DNA from: SG8-30 sp964406445
GTDB lineage: Bacteria; Pseudomonadota; Gammaproteobacteria; Steroidobacterales; Steroidobacteraceae
NCBI GenBank assembly: GCA_964406445.1
Contig: CAYORU010000050.1
Location: 1-21,553 of the forward strand
DNA: 21,553 nt
Reading direction: 5' to 3'
The notes under the pieces are model-generated. The model saw only the letters and a program-made list of their open reading frames with translations, was not told where the DNA came from and searched no databases. The position numbers and the translations under genes were made by a program. This document shows positions 1-11,545 of the stretch, piece by piece. How positions within the stretch are numbered: position 1 is the stretch's first letter; every line of letters starts with the position of its first letter.

Positions 1-1209
1 AAGAACTACTTCTACCCGGACCTGCCGAAGGGCTACCAGATCAGCCAGTACGAGCTGCCGATCGTCGAGGACGGCCGCGTCGAGATCCTGCTCGACGACG
101 GCGGCCGCAAGACCGTCGGCATCACCCGCGCGCACCTCGAGGAGGACGCGGGCAAGTCCCTGCACGAGGGGCTCGGCGCCCGCTCGGGCATCGACCTGAA
201 CCGGGCCGGCACGCCGCTGCTCGAGATCGTCTCCGAGCCCGACCTTCGCTCGGCGAAGGAGGCCATCGCGTACATGAAGAAGATCCACACGCTGGTGCGC
301 TACCTGGAGATCTGCGACGGCAACATGCAGGAGGGGTCCTTCCGCTGCGACGCCAACGTGTCGGTCCGGCACAAGGGCAAGCGCGAGTTCGGCACCCGCT
401 GCGAGATCAAGAACCTGAACTCCTTCCGATTCGTCGAGAAGGCGATCAACTACGAGGTGGCCCGGCAGATCGACCTGATCGAGGGCGGCGGCGCCGTGGT
501 GCAGGAGACGCGCCTCTACGACCCGGACGCCAACGAGACCCGCCCGATGCGCAGCAAGGAGGAGGCGAACGACTACCGCTACTTCCCCGATCCCGACCTG
601 CTGCCGCTCGTGCTCGAGGAGGCCTGGATCGAGCGCGTGCGCGGCGAGCTCCCCGAGCTGCCCGACGAAAAGTCGACGCGCTTCACGCGCGACTTCGGCC
701 TGTCCGCCTACGATGCCGGCGTGCTCACGGCGAGCCGCGAGATGGCGGCCTACTACGAGGACGTGGTGGCAAGGGTCGGCGCCGGCCAGGCCAAGCTCGC
801 GGCCAACTGGGTGATGGGCGACCTGTCCGGGTTCCTCAACCGCGACGGGCTCGAGGTCGGGGCCTCGCGGGTCGACTCGGCGCGCCTCGCCGGCCTGCTC
901 GCGCGGATCGCCGACGAAACCATCTCCGGCAAGATCGCGAAGGACGTCCTCGAGGCCATGTGGACCGAGGGGCTCGACGCCGACGCGGTCATCGAGGCGC
1001 GAGGCCTCAGGCAGATCAGGGACAGCGGCGCGCTCGAGGCCGCGATCCGCGAGGTGATGGCGGCGAACCCTGCGCAGCTGGCCGACTACCGCGCCGGCAA
1101 GGACAAGCTGTTCGGATTCTTCGTCGGACAGGTGATGAAGGCCACGCAGGGCAAGGCGAACCCCGCGCAGGTCAACGACCTGCTCCGGAAGCTGCTGCCG
1201 GGAGGCTGA
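1..1209 (+). CDS. gatB: Asp/Glu-tRNA amidotransferase subunit B (5' truncated by window)
   Basis: GatB is the subunit of GatCAB that binds and activates misacylated Glu-tRNA(Gln) or Asp-tRNA(Asn) so that ammonia from GatA can convert it to Gln-tRNA or Asn-tRNA in the cytoplasm. The frame is open from base 1, so about 402 C-terminal residues are visible of a family length near 480; the start codon lies outside. Recognisable segments include SLHEGL, DLNRAGTPLLEIVSEPD, QEGSFRCDANVSVR and EIKNLNSFRFVEKAI of the catalytic cradle, then NDYRYFPDPDLLPL. The helical tail ends with the typical GFFVGQVMKATQGKANP segment near the stop. hslO begins two bases after the stop, so the genes are probably co-transcribed. 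GatC and GatA are expected upstream. Identification is secure. Confidence 0.97.
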   Translation, partial: KNYFYPDLPKGYQISQYELPIVEDGRVEILLDDGGRKTVGITRAHLEEDAGKSLHEGLGARSGIDLNRAGTPLLEIVSEPDLRSAKEAIAYMKKIHTLVRYLEICDGNMQEGSFRCDANVSVRHKGKREFGTRCEIKNLNSFRFVEKAINYEVARQIDLIEGGGAVVQETRLYDPDANETRPMRSKEEANDYRYFPDPDLLPLVLEEAWIERVRGELPELPDEKSTRFTRDFGLSAYDAGVLTASREMAAYYEDVVARVGAGQAKLAANWVMGDLSGFLNRDGLEVGASRVDSARLAGLLARIADETISGKIAKDVLEAMWTEGLDADAVIEARGLRQIRDSGALEAAIREVMAANPAQLADYRAGKDKLFGFFVGQVMKATQGKANPAQVNDLLRKLLPGG

Positions 1210-1210
1210 G

Positions 1211-2119
1211 TTGGGCGAGGGCGACCTGCTGCGACGATTCCTGTTCGAGCACTGGCCGGTTCGCGGCCAGTTCGTGCGCCTGGACGCCAGCTGGCGCGCG
1301 GTCGTCGAGCACCACGACTACCCGCCCGCGATCCGCGGCGCGCTCGGCGAGGCGATGGCCGCCTCGGTCGTGCTCGCCGGGGCGCTGAAGTTCAAGGGGC
1401 AGCTGTCCCTGCAGTTCCAGGGCCCCGGGCCGGTGCACCTGATGCTCGCGCAGTGCACGCACCGCCATGCCATCCGCGGCGTCGCGCGCTGGCGCGGCGA
1501 CGCGCCCGCGAGCGGCTCGCTCGCCGAGCTGACGGGCGGCGGCCAGCTCGCGGTGACCATCGAGAACGAGGAGCGCAGCAATCGCTACCAGGGCATCGTG
1601 CCGCTCGACCAGGCCCAGCTGGCCGCCTGCCTCGAGGGGTACTTCGAGCGGTCCGAGCAGCTGCCGACGCGGCTCGTGCTCGCCTCCGACGGCGAGCACG
1701 CCGCAGGGCTGCTCCTGCAGCGGGTCGCGAGCGGCGCAGGCGCGTCCTTCGAGGAGGACCCGCGCGCCGTCACGGAATCCGAGGACGCCTGGAACCGGAT
1801 CGGCCTGCTGCTCGAGACGCTGACTTCCGAGGAGCTGCTCAGGCTGCCGCTCGCGACGCTGCTGCATCGCCTGTTCAACGAGGACGACCTGAGGCTCTTC
1901 GACGGCTCGCCGGTGTTCTTCCAGTGCACCTGCTCGCGTGAGCGTGTGGCCGGCATCCTGCGCTCGCTCGGCGAGGCGGAGGTGACCGACATCGTCCGCG
2001 AGCGCGGCGACGTCGAGGTCCGCTGCGAGTTCTGCAACCGCGCGTGGACCTTCGACGCGGTGGACGCGGCCGGGCTCTTCGCCAGGCCGGGGCCCGCCGC
2101 GCCGCCGGGCCTGCAGTGA
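1211..2119 (+). CDS. hslO: Hsp33 redox-regulated chaperone
   Basis: Hsp33 is a cytoplasmic holdase chaperone that is inactive while four cysteines bind zinc and becomes active when oxidative stress forms disulfides and unfolds the linker. The product is 302 aa, close to the family norm. The N-terminal core shows RRFLFEHWPVRGQFVRL, LGEAMAASVVLAGALKFKG and LQFQGPGPVHLM. The C-terminal redox switch has C239-x-C241 and C272-x-x-C275, with the usual spacing between pairs. The start is TTG, chosen because a GGGAGG Shine-Dalgarno (1200-1205) lies just upstream and the alignable Hsp33 N terminus begins immediately after it; no ATG fits. The stop overlaps the metF start by one base. Placement between gatB and metF suggests shared transcription, not a shared biochemical role. 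Confidence 0.95.
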   Translation: MGEGDLLRRFLFEHWPVRGQFVRLDASWRAVVEHHDYPPAIRGALGEAMAASVVLAGALKFKGQLSLQFQGPGPVHLMLAQCTHRHAIRGVARWRGDAPASGSLAELTGGGQLAVTIENEERSNRYQGIVPLDQAQLAACLEGYFERSEQLPTRLVLASDGEHAAGLLLQRVASGAGASFEEDPRAVTESEDAWNRIGLLLETLTSEELLRLPLATLLHRLFNEDDLRLFDGSPVFFQCTCSRERVAGILRSLGEAEVTDIVRERGDVEVRCEFCNRAWTFDAVDAAGLFARPGPAAPPGLQ

Positions 2120-2985
2120 TGGACACGTCCGTGCGACCGCCGGTGGCGGTGTCCTTCGAGTTCTTCCCGCCTGGCGACGAGGCCATGGCGCAGACGCTGT
2201 GGTCCTCGGTCCAGCGCCTCGCGCCGCTCGCGCCGCGCTTCGTGTCGGTGACCTACGGGGCCGACGGCTCGACCCGTGAGCGCACCCACGCGGTGGTCTC
2301 GCGCATCCTCAGGGAGACCCCGCTCACCGTCGCGCCGCACCTGACCTGCGTGGGCGCGAGCCGCGGCGAGGTGCTCGACATCGCGCGGCGCTACCACGAC
2401 GAGGGGGTGCGCCACATCGTCGCGCTGCGCGGCGATCCGCCGACCGGCGCGGCCGGCTACCGGCCGCACAGCGACGGCTTCGCCTACGCCTCGGACCTGG
2501 TGGCCGGCCTGCGCTCCGTCGGCGACTTCGAGATCTCGGTCGCCGCCTACCCCGAGGTGCACCCCGAGGCGCCCTCGGCCGTCTTCGACGTCGACAACCT
2601 CAAGCGCAAGCAGGACGCCGGCGCGAAGAGGGCGATCACCCAGTTCTTCTTCGACAACGACCGCTTCCTGCGCTTCCGCGACCAGTGCGCGGCCGCCGGC
2701 GTGACCATGAGCATCGTTCCCGGGCTGCTGCCGATCACCCGCTTCCCCCAGCTCAAGCGCTTCGCAGCGCGCTGCGGCGCGACGGTCCCGGCCTGGCTCG
2801 AGGAGCGCTTCGAGGGCCTCGACGACGATGCCGAGACCCGCAAGATGATCGCCGCGGCCGTCGCGATCGAGCAGGCCGCGCGCCTCAGGCACGAGGGCGT
2901 GGACGAGTTTCATTTCTACACCCTGAACCGCGCGGAGCTCGCCTACGCGATCTGCCACGCGCTCGGCGCGCGTGTGAGGGGCTGA
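2119..2985 (+). CDS. metF: 5,10-methylenetetrahydrofolate reductase
   Basis: MetF is the FAD-dependent cytoplasmic enzyme that reduces 5,10-methylene-THF to 5-methyl-THF, the methyl donor used by the methionine synthase encoded directly downstream. The 288-residue product matches the bacterial family (about 290-300 aa). Motifs in order are VSFEFFPPGDE near the N terminus, APHLTCVGASRGEV, IVALRGDPP, AAYPEVHPEAPS, KRKQDAGAKRAITQFFFDN, GLLPITRFPQLKRF and, at the C terminus, DEFHFYTLNRAELAYAICHALG. The ATG at 2119 is chosen because it overlaps the hslO stop (TGATG) and places the conserved FEFFPP motif close to the N terminus. An in-frame extension upstream would run inside hslO and carries no family similarity. 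No riboswitch or separate promoter is visible before it. Confidence 0.97.
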   Translation: MDTSVRPPVAVSFEFFPPGDEAMAQTLWSSVQRLAPLAPRFVSVTYGADGSTRERTHAVVSRILRETPLTVAPHLTCVGASRGEVLDIARRYHDEGVRHIVALRGDPPTGAAGYRPHSDGFAYASDLVAGLRSVGDFEISVAAYPEVHPEAPSAVFDVDNLKRKQDAGAKRAITQFFFDNDRFLRFRDQCAAAGVTMSIVPGLLPITRFPQLKRFAARCGATVPAWLEERFEGLDDDAETRKMIAAAVAIEQAARLRHEGVDEFHFYTLNRAELAYAICHALGARVRG

Positions 2986-2988
2986 TCC

Positions 2989-6699
<3,711 letters not shown>

Positions 6700-6718
6700 G
6701 TGAGGCGCGCTGCGCCAT

Positions 6719-6865
6719 GCCCGTACGGGCGACTGTTGCTGTTCTGCAACCGTTTTCATTTTTGCTTCGCAAAAAGGCTGGAAATCCGCAGTTTGCGGGT
6801 TAAGACCCGTCGCAACCGGGCAACGGTTGCGACGACGCTGGACCGGGGGCATCCCGCCCGCGGGC
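6719..6865. promoter_or_regulatory. Spacer tiled with inverted repeats upstream of the TonB receptor
   Basis: The 197-bp gap between metH and the receptor gene contains successive dyads: palindrome GCCCGTACGGGC (6719-6730); GTTGC/GCAAC (6735-6750); TTTTTGC/GCAAAAA with a 3-nt loop (6759-6775); CCGCA/TGCGG (6786-6798); CGGGT/ACCCG with loop TAAG (6796-6809); an 11-bp perfect stem (6808-6834); CGGG/CCCG (6844-6856); and palindrome GCCCGCGGGC (6856-6865). The 6750-6785 part is clearly more AT-rich than its surroundings and may hold a promoter, but I see no convincing -35/-10 pair. No known riboswitch core such as a B12 box is seen. It could be a structured 5' leader, a cluster of protein-binding sites, or the 3' end of the metH transcript combined with the receptor promoter. 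Confidence 0.5.
6808..6834 (+). other. Perfect 11-bp stem with 5-nt loop in the receptor leader
   Basis: CGTCGCAACCG (6808-6818) is followed by GGCAA and its exact reverse complement CGGTTGCGACG (6824-6834). The element ends 62 bases before the receptor ATG. No run of T follows, so it is not a standard intrinsic terminator. The 7-mer GCAACCG also occurs at 6746-6752, suggesting a repeated half-site for a regulator as an alternative to an RNA hairpin. Confidence 0.55.
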
Positions 6866-6896
6866 ACCGTCGAAGCGCATTCGAGGGGGAAACAGA

Positions 6897-9287
6897 ATGC
6901 ATCTCACGACGCCGCGCGACCTTCGTCGCGCCGTGGCTCTCGTCCTTGCCACCGCGGTGGCCGCGCCGGCCGCCTGGGGCCAAGCGGCACCTCAGCTCGA
7001 AGAGATCATCGTCACCGCGCAGAAGCGCGAGGAGACGCTGCGCGACGTGCCGATCTCGGTGAACGCCGTCGGCGGCGAGCGCATCGAGGAAGCAGGCATC
7101 GTCCGGCTCGACGACCTGAAGGCCTACGTGCCGAACCTGCAGGTGACCGAGACCGGCATCGCCAACAATTTCTACGTCCGCGGCATCGGCTCGGGCCTCA
7201 ACCAGGGCTTCGAGCAGTCGGTGAGCATCTACGCCGACGGCATCTACCGCGGCCGCGGCCACCAGTCGCGCATGCCCTTCCTCGACCTCGAGCGCATCGA
7301 GGTGCTGCGCGGCCCGCAACCGATCCTGTTCGGCAAGAACGCCATCGCCGGCGCCGTCAACCTGATCAGCGCGCGCCCGACCGAGCAGTTCGAGGGCTCG
7401 GTGCGCCTTTCCTACGAGGTGGAGCAGGAGGAGAAGGTCGGCGACGTCGTGCTCTCCGGCCCGCTCAACGACAAGGGCCTCGGGATGCGCCTCGCCGTCC
7501 GCTCGCGCCAGAGCGACGGCTACATGAAGAACCTGCAGCTCGATCGCGACGAGCCCGAGCGCGACGAGCTGGCCGGCCGCCTGACCTTCGCCTACAGCGG
7601 CAGCGACAACTTCGATGCCACGCTCAAGATCGAGGCAGGCAGCTTCGATGTGGTGGGCCGCCAGGTCGAGATCTTCGGCGAGCTGCCGGCGGGCCCGCGG
7701 CTGATCCCCTCCACCGGCGTGGTGACGCCGCCGCCGATCCCGGGGCTGACCTACGCCCAGATCCTGCGCAACGTCTTCCAGGCCGACGCCAGCGTCCTCA
7801 ACACCACGCTCGACTACGACCGTTCCTCGAACGGCGACTCGAGCAATCTCGACACGCGCGAGACGGCGCTGACCTTCAACTGGCGCTTCCCCGGCATGAC
7901 GCTGACCTCGGTCACGGGCTACAGCAAGTACGACCTCGACGAGATCTGCGACTGCGACTTCACCGGCGCGAACGTCTTCACGGCCGGCATCACCGAGCGC
8001 TTCGACCAGTTCAGCCAGGAGCTGCGGCTGACCTCGGACACGGACGGCCGGCTCTCCTGGATCGCGGGCGTGTTCTACCAGGAATACGACCTGACCGAGA
8101 CCGACTACATCCACGTACCGGCGAACAGCATCGTCCCGGGCGCGGTCAATGCGCTGACGGCATCGACCAACGGCAATTTCATGCGCGACACCGCCAATCC
8201 GCGAATCTTCCGCCAGGACAGCGAGCTGTGGTCGGCCTTCGCGCAGATCAGCTACGACATCACCGACGCCTGGCGCATCACGGCCGGCGGGCGCTTCTCG
8301 AGCGAGGACAAGACCGGCTCGCGCGTCAATGACCTGACCGCCGGCCTCGGCGGCCCGTCGCTGACCGGCCTGCAGTCGGCGGTCGCCGGCGCGCTCTACC
8401 TGCAGCTGTTCGGCATCCAGCGCCACAGCGTCGCCGGCGAGCGCTCCGAGGACGAGTTCTCGCCGCTCGTGAACGTGCAATACCGCTTCGCGGACCGCTC
8501 GATGGCCTATCTCTCCTGGGCCCGCGGCAACAAGTCGGGCGGCTTCGACGCGCGCTCGAACCGCGCGCCGCCCTTCGGCACCTTCGAGTACGAGCCCGAG
8601 GAGGCGGACGCGATCGAGCTCGGCGTCAAGTGGGGCATCAGCGGCAACGCCGAGCTGGCGGCCGCGATCTTCTTCACCGACTACAAGGACCTGCAGACCA
8701 GCGCCTTCGACGGCCGTCTCGGCTTCAACGTGGGCAACGGCAGCGCCGAGGTGCGCGGCATCGAGGTGGAGGGCCGCTGGCAGGCCACGGAACGCCTGTT
8801 CCTCGGCGGCTCGGTCGCCTACCTCGACTTCGAGTGGCAGAAGTACGACGGGCAGTGCTACTACAACCCGCCGGCCAGCCTGCTGTCGACGCGCGTGATC
8901 GGCAACTGCAACTACGACGGCTTCACCAACCAGCTGGCGCCGGAGATCACCGCGGTGGTCAACGCCGAGTATCGCCAGCCCCTCGGCGCGAGCCTCGAGT
9001 TCCGCGGCGGCATCGACGTGACCTACACGGACGAGTTCATCACCTCGCTGACCCTCGACCCGAACTCGAAGCAGGACGCCTACGCCAAGGTGAACGCGCG
9101 GCTCTCGCTCGGCACCCAGGACGGCAAGTGGGAGGCCGCGGTGATCGGCCGCAACCTGACCGACGAGAAGACGATCAGCTACTCGGGCGACACGCCGCTC
9201 GCGGGCTCCACCTTCGGGGCGCGCAGCTACTACGGCTTCGTCGACCCGCCGCGCACCGTGGCCATCGAGTTGCTGGCGCGGTTCTGA
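6897..9287 (+). CDS. TonB-dependent outer membrane receptor
   Basis: This is an outer-membrane 22-strand barrel with an N-terminal plug, energised by TonB-ExbBD to import scarce ligands such as metal chelates, tetrapyrroles or other complex molecules. The 796-aa product starts with a signal peptide (hydrophobic stretch about 12-27, cleavage near residue 29-30). A TonB box, EEIIVTA, follows at 35-41. The plug has LRDVPISVNAVGGERI, FYVRGIGSG, SIYADGIYRGR and LRGPQPILFGKNAIAGAVN. The barrel ends with GRNLTDEK and a terminal phenylalanine (IELLARF), the usual Omp insertion signal. The ATG at 6897 has a GAGGGGGA ribosome site six bases upstream. It follows metH but is much longer than BtuB, and the ligand cannot be read from sequence. 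The CpcT-like gene downstream is probably its partner or co-regulated. Confidence 0.95.
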   Translation: MHLTTPRDLRRAVALVLATAVAAPAAWGQAAPQLEEIIVTAQKREETLRDVPISVNAVGGERIEEAGIVRLDDLKAYVPNLQVTETGIANNFYVRGIGSGLNQGFEQSVSIYADGIYRGRGHQSRMPFLDLERIEVLRGPQPILFGKNAIAGAVNLISARPTEQFEGSVRLSYEVEQEEKVGDVVLSGPLNDKGLGMRLAVRSRQSDGYMKNLQLDRDEPERDELAGRLTFAYSGSDNFDATLKIEAGSFDVVGRQVEIFGELPAGPRLIPSTGVVTPPPIPGLTYAQILRNVFQADASVLNTTLDYDRSSNGDSSNLDTRETALTFNWRFPGMTLTSVTGYSKYDLDEICDCDFTGANVFTAGITERFDQFSQELRLTSDTDGRLSWIAGVFYQEYDLTETDYIHVPANSIVPGAVNALTASTNGNFMRDTANPRIFRQDSELWSAFAQISYDITDAWRITAGGRFSSEDKTGSRVNDLTAGLGGPSLTGLQSAVAGALYLQLFGIQRHSVAGERSEDEFSPLVNVQYRFADRSMAYLSWARGNKSGGFDARSNRAPPFGTFEYEPEEADAIELGVKWGISGNAELAAAIFFTDYKDLQTSAFDGRLGFNVGNGSAEVRGIEVEGRWQATERLFLGGSVAYLDFEWQKYDGQCYYNPPASLLSTRVIGNCNYDGFTNQLAPEITAVVNAEYRQPLGASLEFRGGIDVTYTDEFITSLTLDPNSKQDAYAKVNARLSLGTQDGKWEAAVIGRNLTDEKTISYSGDTPLAGSTFGARSYYGFVDPPRTVAIELLARF

Positions 9288-9296
9288 GCCTGCCGT

Positions 9297-9325
9297 GGCG
9301 GCGGCGCCTGCCGGGCGCCGCCGCC
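9297..9325 (+). terminator. Perfect 12-bp GC hairpin between receptor and CpcT-like gene
   Basis: GGCGGCGGCGCC (9297-9308), loop TGCCG, and the exact reverse complement (9314-9325) form a very stable stem starting ten bases after the receptor stop. It can extend by three more pairs including one G-T. No T-tract follows, so it may be a partial terminator or attenuator that lowers expression of the next gene, or a 3'-end stabiliser of the receptor mRNA. The fold is directly visible; the function is inferred. Confidence 0.55.
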
Positions 9326-9351
9326 GCGACTTCAGGCGGGGATCCCGGACC

Positions 9352-10368
9352 GTGAGATCGGGCCGCGCGCGCAGGGGGCTTGCCGTGCTCGCAGCGGCGT
9401 GGCCTCTCCTCGCTACTGCCCAGGGCCAGGACTCCACACCGGGCGAGCGCTGGCTCGCCGTAATGGCCGAGCTGCTGCCCGGCCACTACGACAACGCCAA
9501 CCAGGCCTACTTCGACCGCCGGCGCGGCCTGCCCGAGGCGGACCGCCACGTCCGCATCGCCACCACCATCACCCGGATCGAGGCGCCGGCCTTCGGGCCG
9601 CACGCGTTCCTGTGGGTCAACCGCAGCCGCACGGACGGTCGCGAGAGCGCCAGCTACCGCATCGCCACCCTCGAGGCGCAGGGCGAGGAGGTGGTCATGC
9701 GCCACTACCTGCGCATGGACGGCGAGATCACCGCGGCGGAGCTTCCAGTCCTCGCGCCCGCCGACCTGCGCCGCACCGAGGGTTGCGACTACTTCTTCAG
9801 GCGCCGCGCCGGTCAGTTCCGCGGCGCCCAGCGTTCCGGCGCCTGCCGCTTCGACTGGGAGGGGCGGCCGGTGTACACGGAGAACGAGATCGAGCTGTCC
9901 GCGGGCGAGCTCTGGTTCTTCGACCACAAGTTCGTCGCGGCGACCGGCGAGCGCATCACCGGCGTGGCTTCCGGCGAGCCGTACTGGCTCGAGCGGTCGC
10001 GCGAGTTCCACTGCTACGTGGACATCCCCGGCGTCGGCGGCGGCCGCGACATCCCCTTCGAGCGCCACGACGGCATCGTGCTCAACGACAAGGGCGGCAG
10101 CCACTGGTTCAGGACCCGCTCGGGCGAGCCGCGCGAGCTCGGCATCAGCCTGCAAGCCGTGACCTGGCAGCTCCTGAACGAGCGCGGCGGCGCCTTCAAC
10201 CGCGACTCGCTGGTGCTCTACGTTTCCGAGCGCAAGGCCGATGGAGGTGCCGTCGAGCACGGCTATGCCTTCACCGAGCCCGACGCCGACCGCATCGGCG
10301 TGAACCTCAAGTGGTTGCTGGTCAACTGCGCGCTCACCACGCGCGAGACGGCGCGTCCCGAGCTGTAG
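9352..10368 (+). CDS. Secreted CpcT/CpeT-like chromophore lyase family protein
   Basis: The first two thirds resemble the CpcT/CpeT family, which in cyanobacteria attaches or chaperones bilins on phycobiliproteins. Shared features are LLPGHYDNANQAYFD, a following conserved His, an ASYRIATLEA segment matching the family YRqRvy region, and G144-C145-D146-Y followed by a basic FFRRR-GQFRG segment and a second Cys. Nothing here suggests photosynthesis, so the ligand is unknown. I start at GTG 9352, not at the upstream GTG 9295, because it gives a compact signal peptide (RARR, hydrophobic 9-20, cleavage after ATA at 21-23) and a GGGGA ribosome site at 9338-9342. Length is then 338 aa, with about 110 residues beyond the usual family end. 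The product should be periplasmic. The family assignment is from memory of motifs. Confidence 0.7.
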   Translation: MRSGRARRGLAVLAAAWPLLATAQGQDSTPGERWLAVMAELLPGHYDNANQAYFDRRRGLPEADRHVRIATTITRIEAPAFGPHAFLWVNRSRTDGRESASYRIATLEAQGEEVVMRHYLRMDGEITAAELPVLAPADLRRTEGCDYFFRRRAGQFRGAQRSGACRFDWEGRPVYTENEIELSAGELWFFDHKFVAATGERITGVASGEPYWLERSREFHCYVDIPGVGGGRDIPFERHDGIVLNDKGGSHWFRTRSGEPRELGISLQAVTWQLLNERGGAFNRDSLVLYVSERKADGGAVEHGYAFTEPDADRIGVNLKWLLVNCALTTRETARPEL

Positions 10369-10388
10369 CCCGTCCCCACGTGCGGGCC

Positions 10389-10397
10389 TGAGATAAT
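10389..10397 (+). promoter_or_regulatory. Extended -10 promoter of the oxidoreductase gene
   Basis: TGA-GATAAT matches an extended -10 element (TGn followed by a hexamer agreeing with TATAAT at five of six positions). No good -35 is seen at 10369-10374, as expected for extended -10 promoters. It would start transcription near 10404 and give a leader of about 32 bases with a GAGGA ribosome site at 10425-10429. Confidence 0.5.
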
Positions 10398-10435
10398 CCT
10401 GCCGCTCATCGCTTCGGGACCGTCGAGGACGCCGC

Positions 10436-11524
10436 ATGACCGACCGTCCACGCATCAACCGCCAGTGGCTGCTGGCCGACCGGCCGGTCGGGCGCGGCGT
10501 GCTCGAATCCGATTTCCGCCTCGTCGAGGCGCCGGTCCCGGTGCTGGCCGAGGGCCAGCTGCTGGTCAGGACGCTCTACCTGTCGGTCGCGCCGGTGATG
10601 CGCCGCTACATGCTCGATGGCGCCGCGGGCGAGAAGCCGCTCGCGCTCGGCGAGGTGATGCGTGGCCGCGGGGTCGGCGTGGTCGTCGAGTCGAGGAACC
10701 CCCGCTTCGCCGCGGGCGACTTCGTGCAGGGCAAGCTGGGCTGGCAGGAGTTCTCGATCTCCGACGGCAGCCCCTACTACATGATGTACCGGATCCAGCA
10801 GCGCATCGCGCCGCTGTCGACCGGCATCGGCGTGCTCGGCGTCACCGGCTTCACTTCCTACCTCGGCCTCATCGACGTCGGCCAGCTGCGCGAAGGCGAT
10901 CGTGTGCTGGTCTCGGGCGCCGCCGGTGGCGTGGGCTCGAGCCTCGGGCAGATCGCCAGGCTCTGCGGCGCGAGCAGGGTGGTCGGCATCGCCGGCACGG
11001 CCGAGAAATGCCGGATGCTCACGGAGACGCTGGGCTACGACGCGGCGATCGACTACCGCGCAGAGGACCTCGACGCGCGCATCGGCGAGCTCTTCCCGGA
11101 AGGCGTCGACCTCTTCTTCGACAACGTCGGCGGCACGACGCTCGACACGGTCCTCAAGCACCTCGCGCAGGACGCGCGCATCGTGCTCTGCGGGCGGATC
11201 TCCGAGTACCTCGGCGACGAGGAACAGCCCTACGTGCTGAAGAATTACCAGCGGCTGCACAAGGCCTGCGCCACGATGCGCGCCTTCTTCATCTACCGCC
11301 ACGAGGACGACTTTCCGCGCGCCGAGGCCGCGATGGCGAAGTGGATCGCGGAAGGGAAGCTCATCGCCGCCGAGGACATCCTCGAGGGGCTGGAGCAGAT
11401 GCCGCGGGCGCTGATCCGGCTCTACACCGGCGAGAACCACGGCAAGCAGCTGGTGCGCGTGGATCCAGACGCCGAGCGCTACCGCGCGATGGAGCGGTCC
11501 GCGCTGCTCGCCAGGCTGGGCTGA
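10436..11524 (+). CDS. NADP-dependent medium-chain dehydrogenase/reductase (CurA/leukotriene B4 reductase type)
   Basis: This is a cytoplasmic zinc-independent MDR enzyme, 362 aa, expected to reduce activated double bonds of enones or enals with NADPH. The N-terminal GroES-like domain includes LVRTLYLSVAPVMRRYM and GEVMRGRGVGVVVES. The Rossmann fold carries A162-A-G-G-V-G-S168 (motif VLVSGAAGGVGSSLGQIA), then FDNVGGTTLDTVLKHL and a KNYQRLHKACATMRAFF segment seen in YfmJ/CurA proteins. The end, LYTGENHGKQLVRV, is typical of the subfamily. No structural zinc cysteine lobe is present, which separates it from alcohol dehydrogenases. The ATG has a GAGGA ribosome site six bases upstream and its own promoter. 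The physiological substrate cannot be told, and the gene name curA would be a guess. Confidence 0.9.
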   Translation: MTDRPRINRQWLLADRPVGRGVLESDFRLVEAPVPVLAEGQLLVRTLYLSVAPVMRRYMLDGAAGEKPLALGEVMRGRGVGVVVESRNPRFAAGDFVQGKLGWQEFSISDGSPYYMMYRIQQRIAPLSTGIGVLGVTGFTSYLGLIDVGQLREGDRVLVSGAAGGVGSSLGQIARLCGASRVVGIAGTAEKCRMLTETLGYDAAIDYRAEDLDARIGELFPEGVDLFFDNVGGTTLDTVLKHLAQDARIVLCGRISEYLGDEEQPYVLKNYQRLHKACATMRAFFIYRHEDDFPRAEAAMAKWIAEGKLIAAEDILEGLEQMPRALIRLYTGENHGKQLVRVDPDAERYRAMERSALLARLG

Positions 11525-11545
11525 GGGAGCAGGGCGACGGCGGAA

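Noticed and set aside
6700..6896. Cobalamin or SAH riboswitch upstream of the TonB receptor
   Set aside because: No B12 box and no recognisable SAH-riboswitch core could be found, despite the proximity to metH and the many hairpins.
6897..9287. BtuB, a cobalamin receptor serving MetH
   Set aside because: The protein is about 180 residues longer than BtuB and shows only generic receptor motifs; adjacency to metH alone is not enough.
9295..9351. Start of the CpcT-like protein at GTG 9295
   Set aside because: It would place the start within the hairpin and put a charged 19-residue extension before the signal peptide. GTG 9352 has a better ribosome site and a normal signal peptide.
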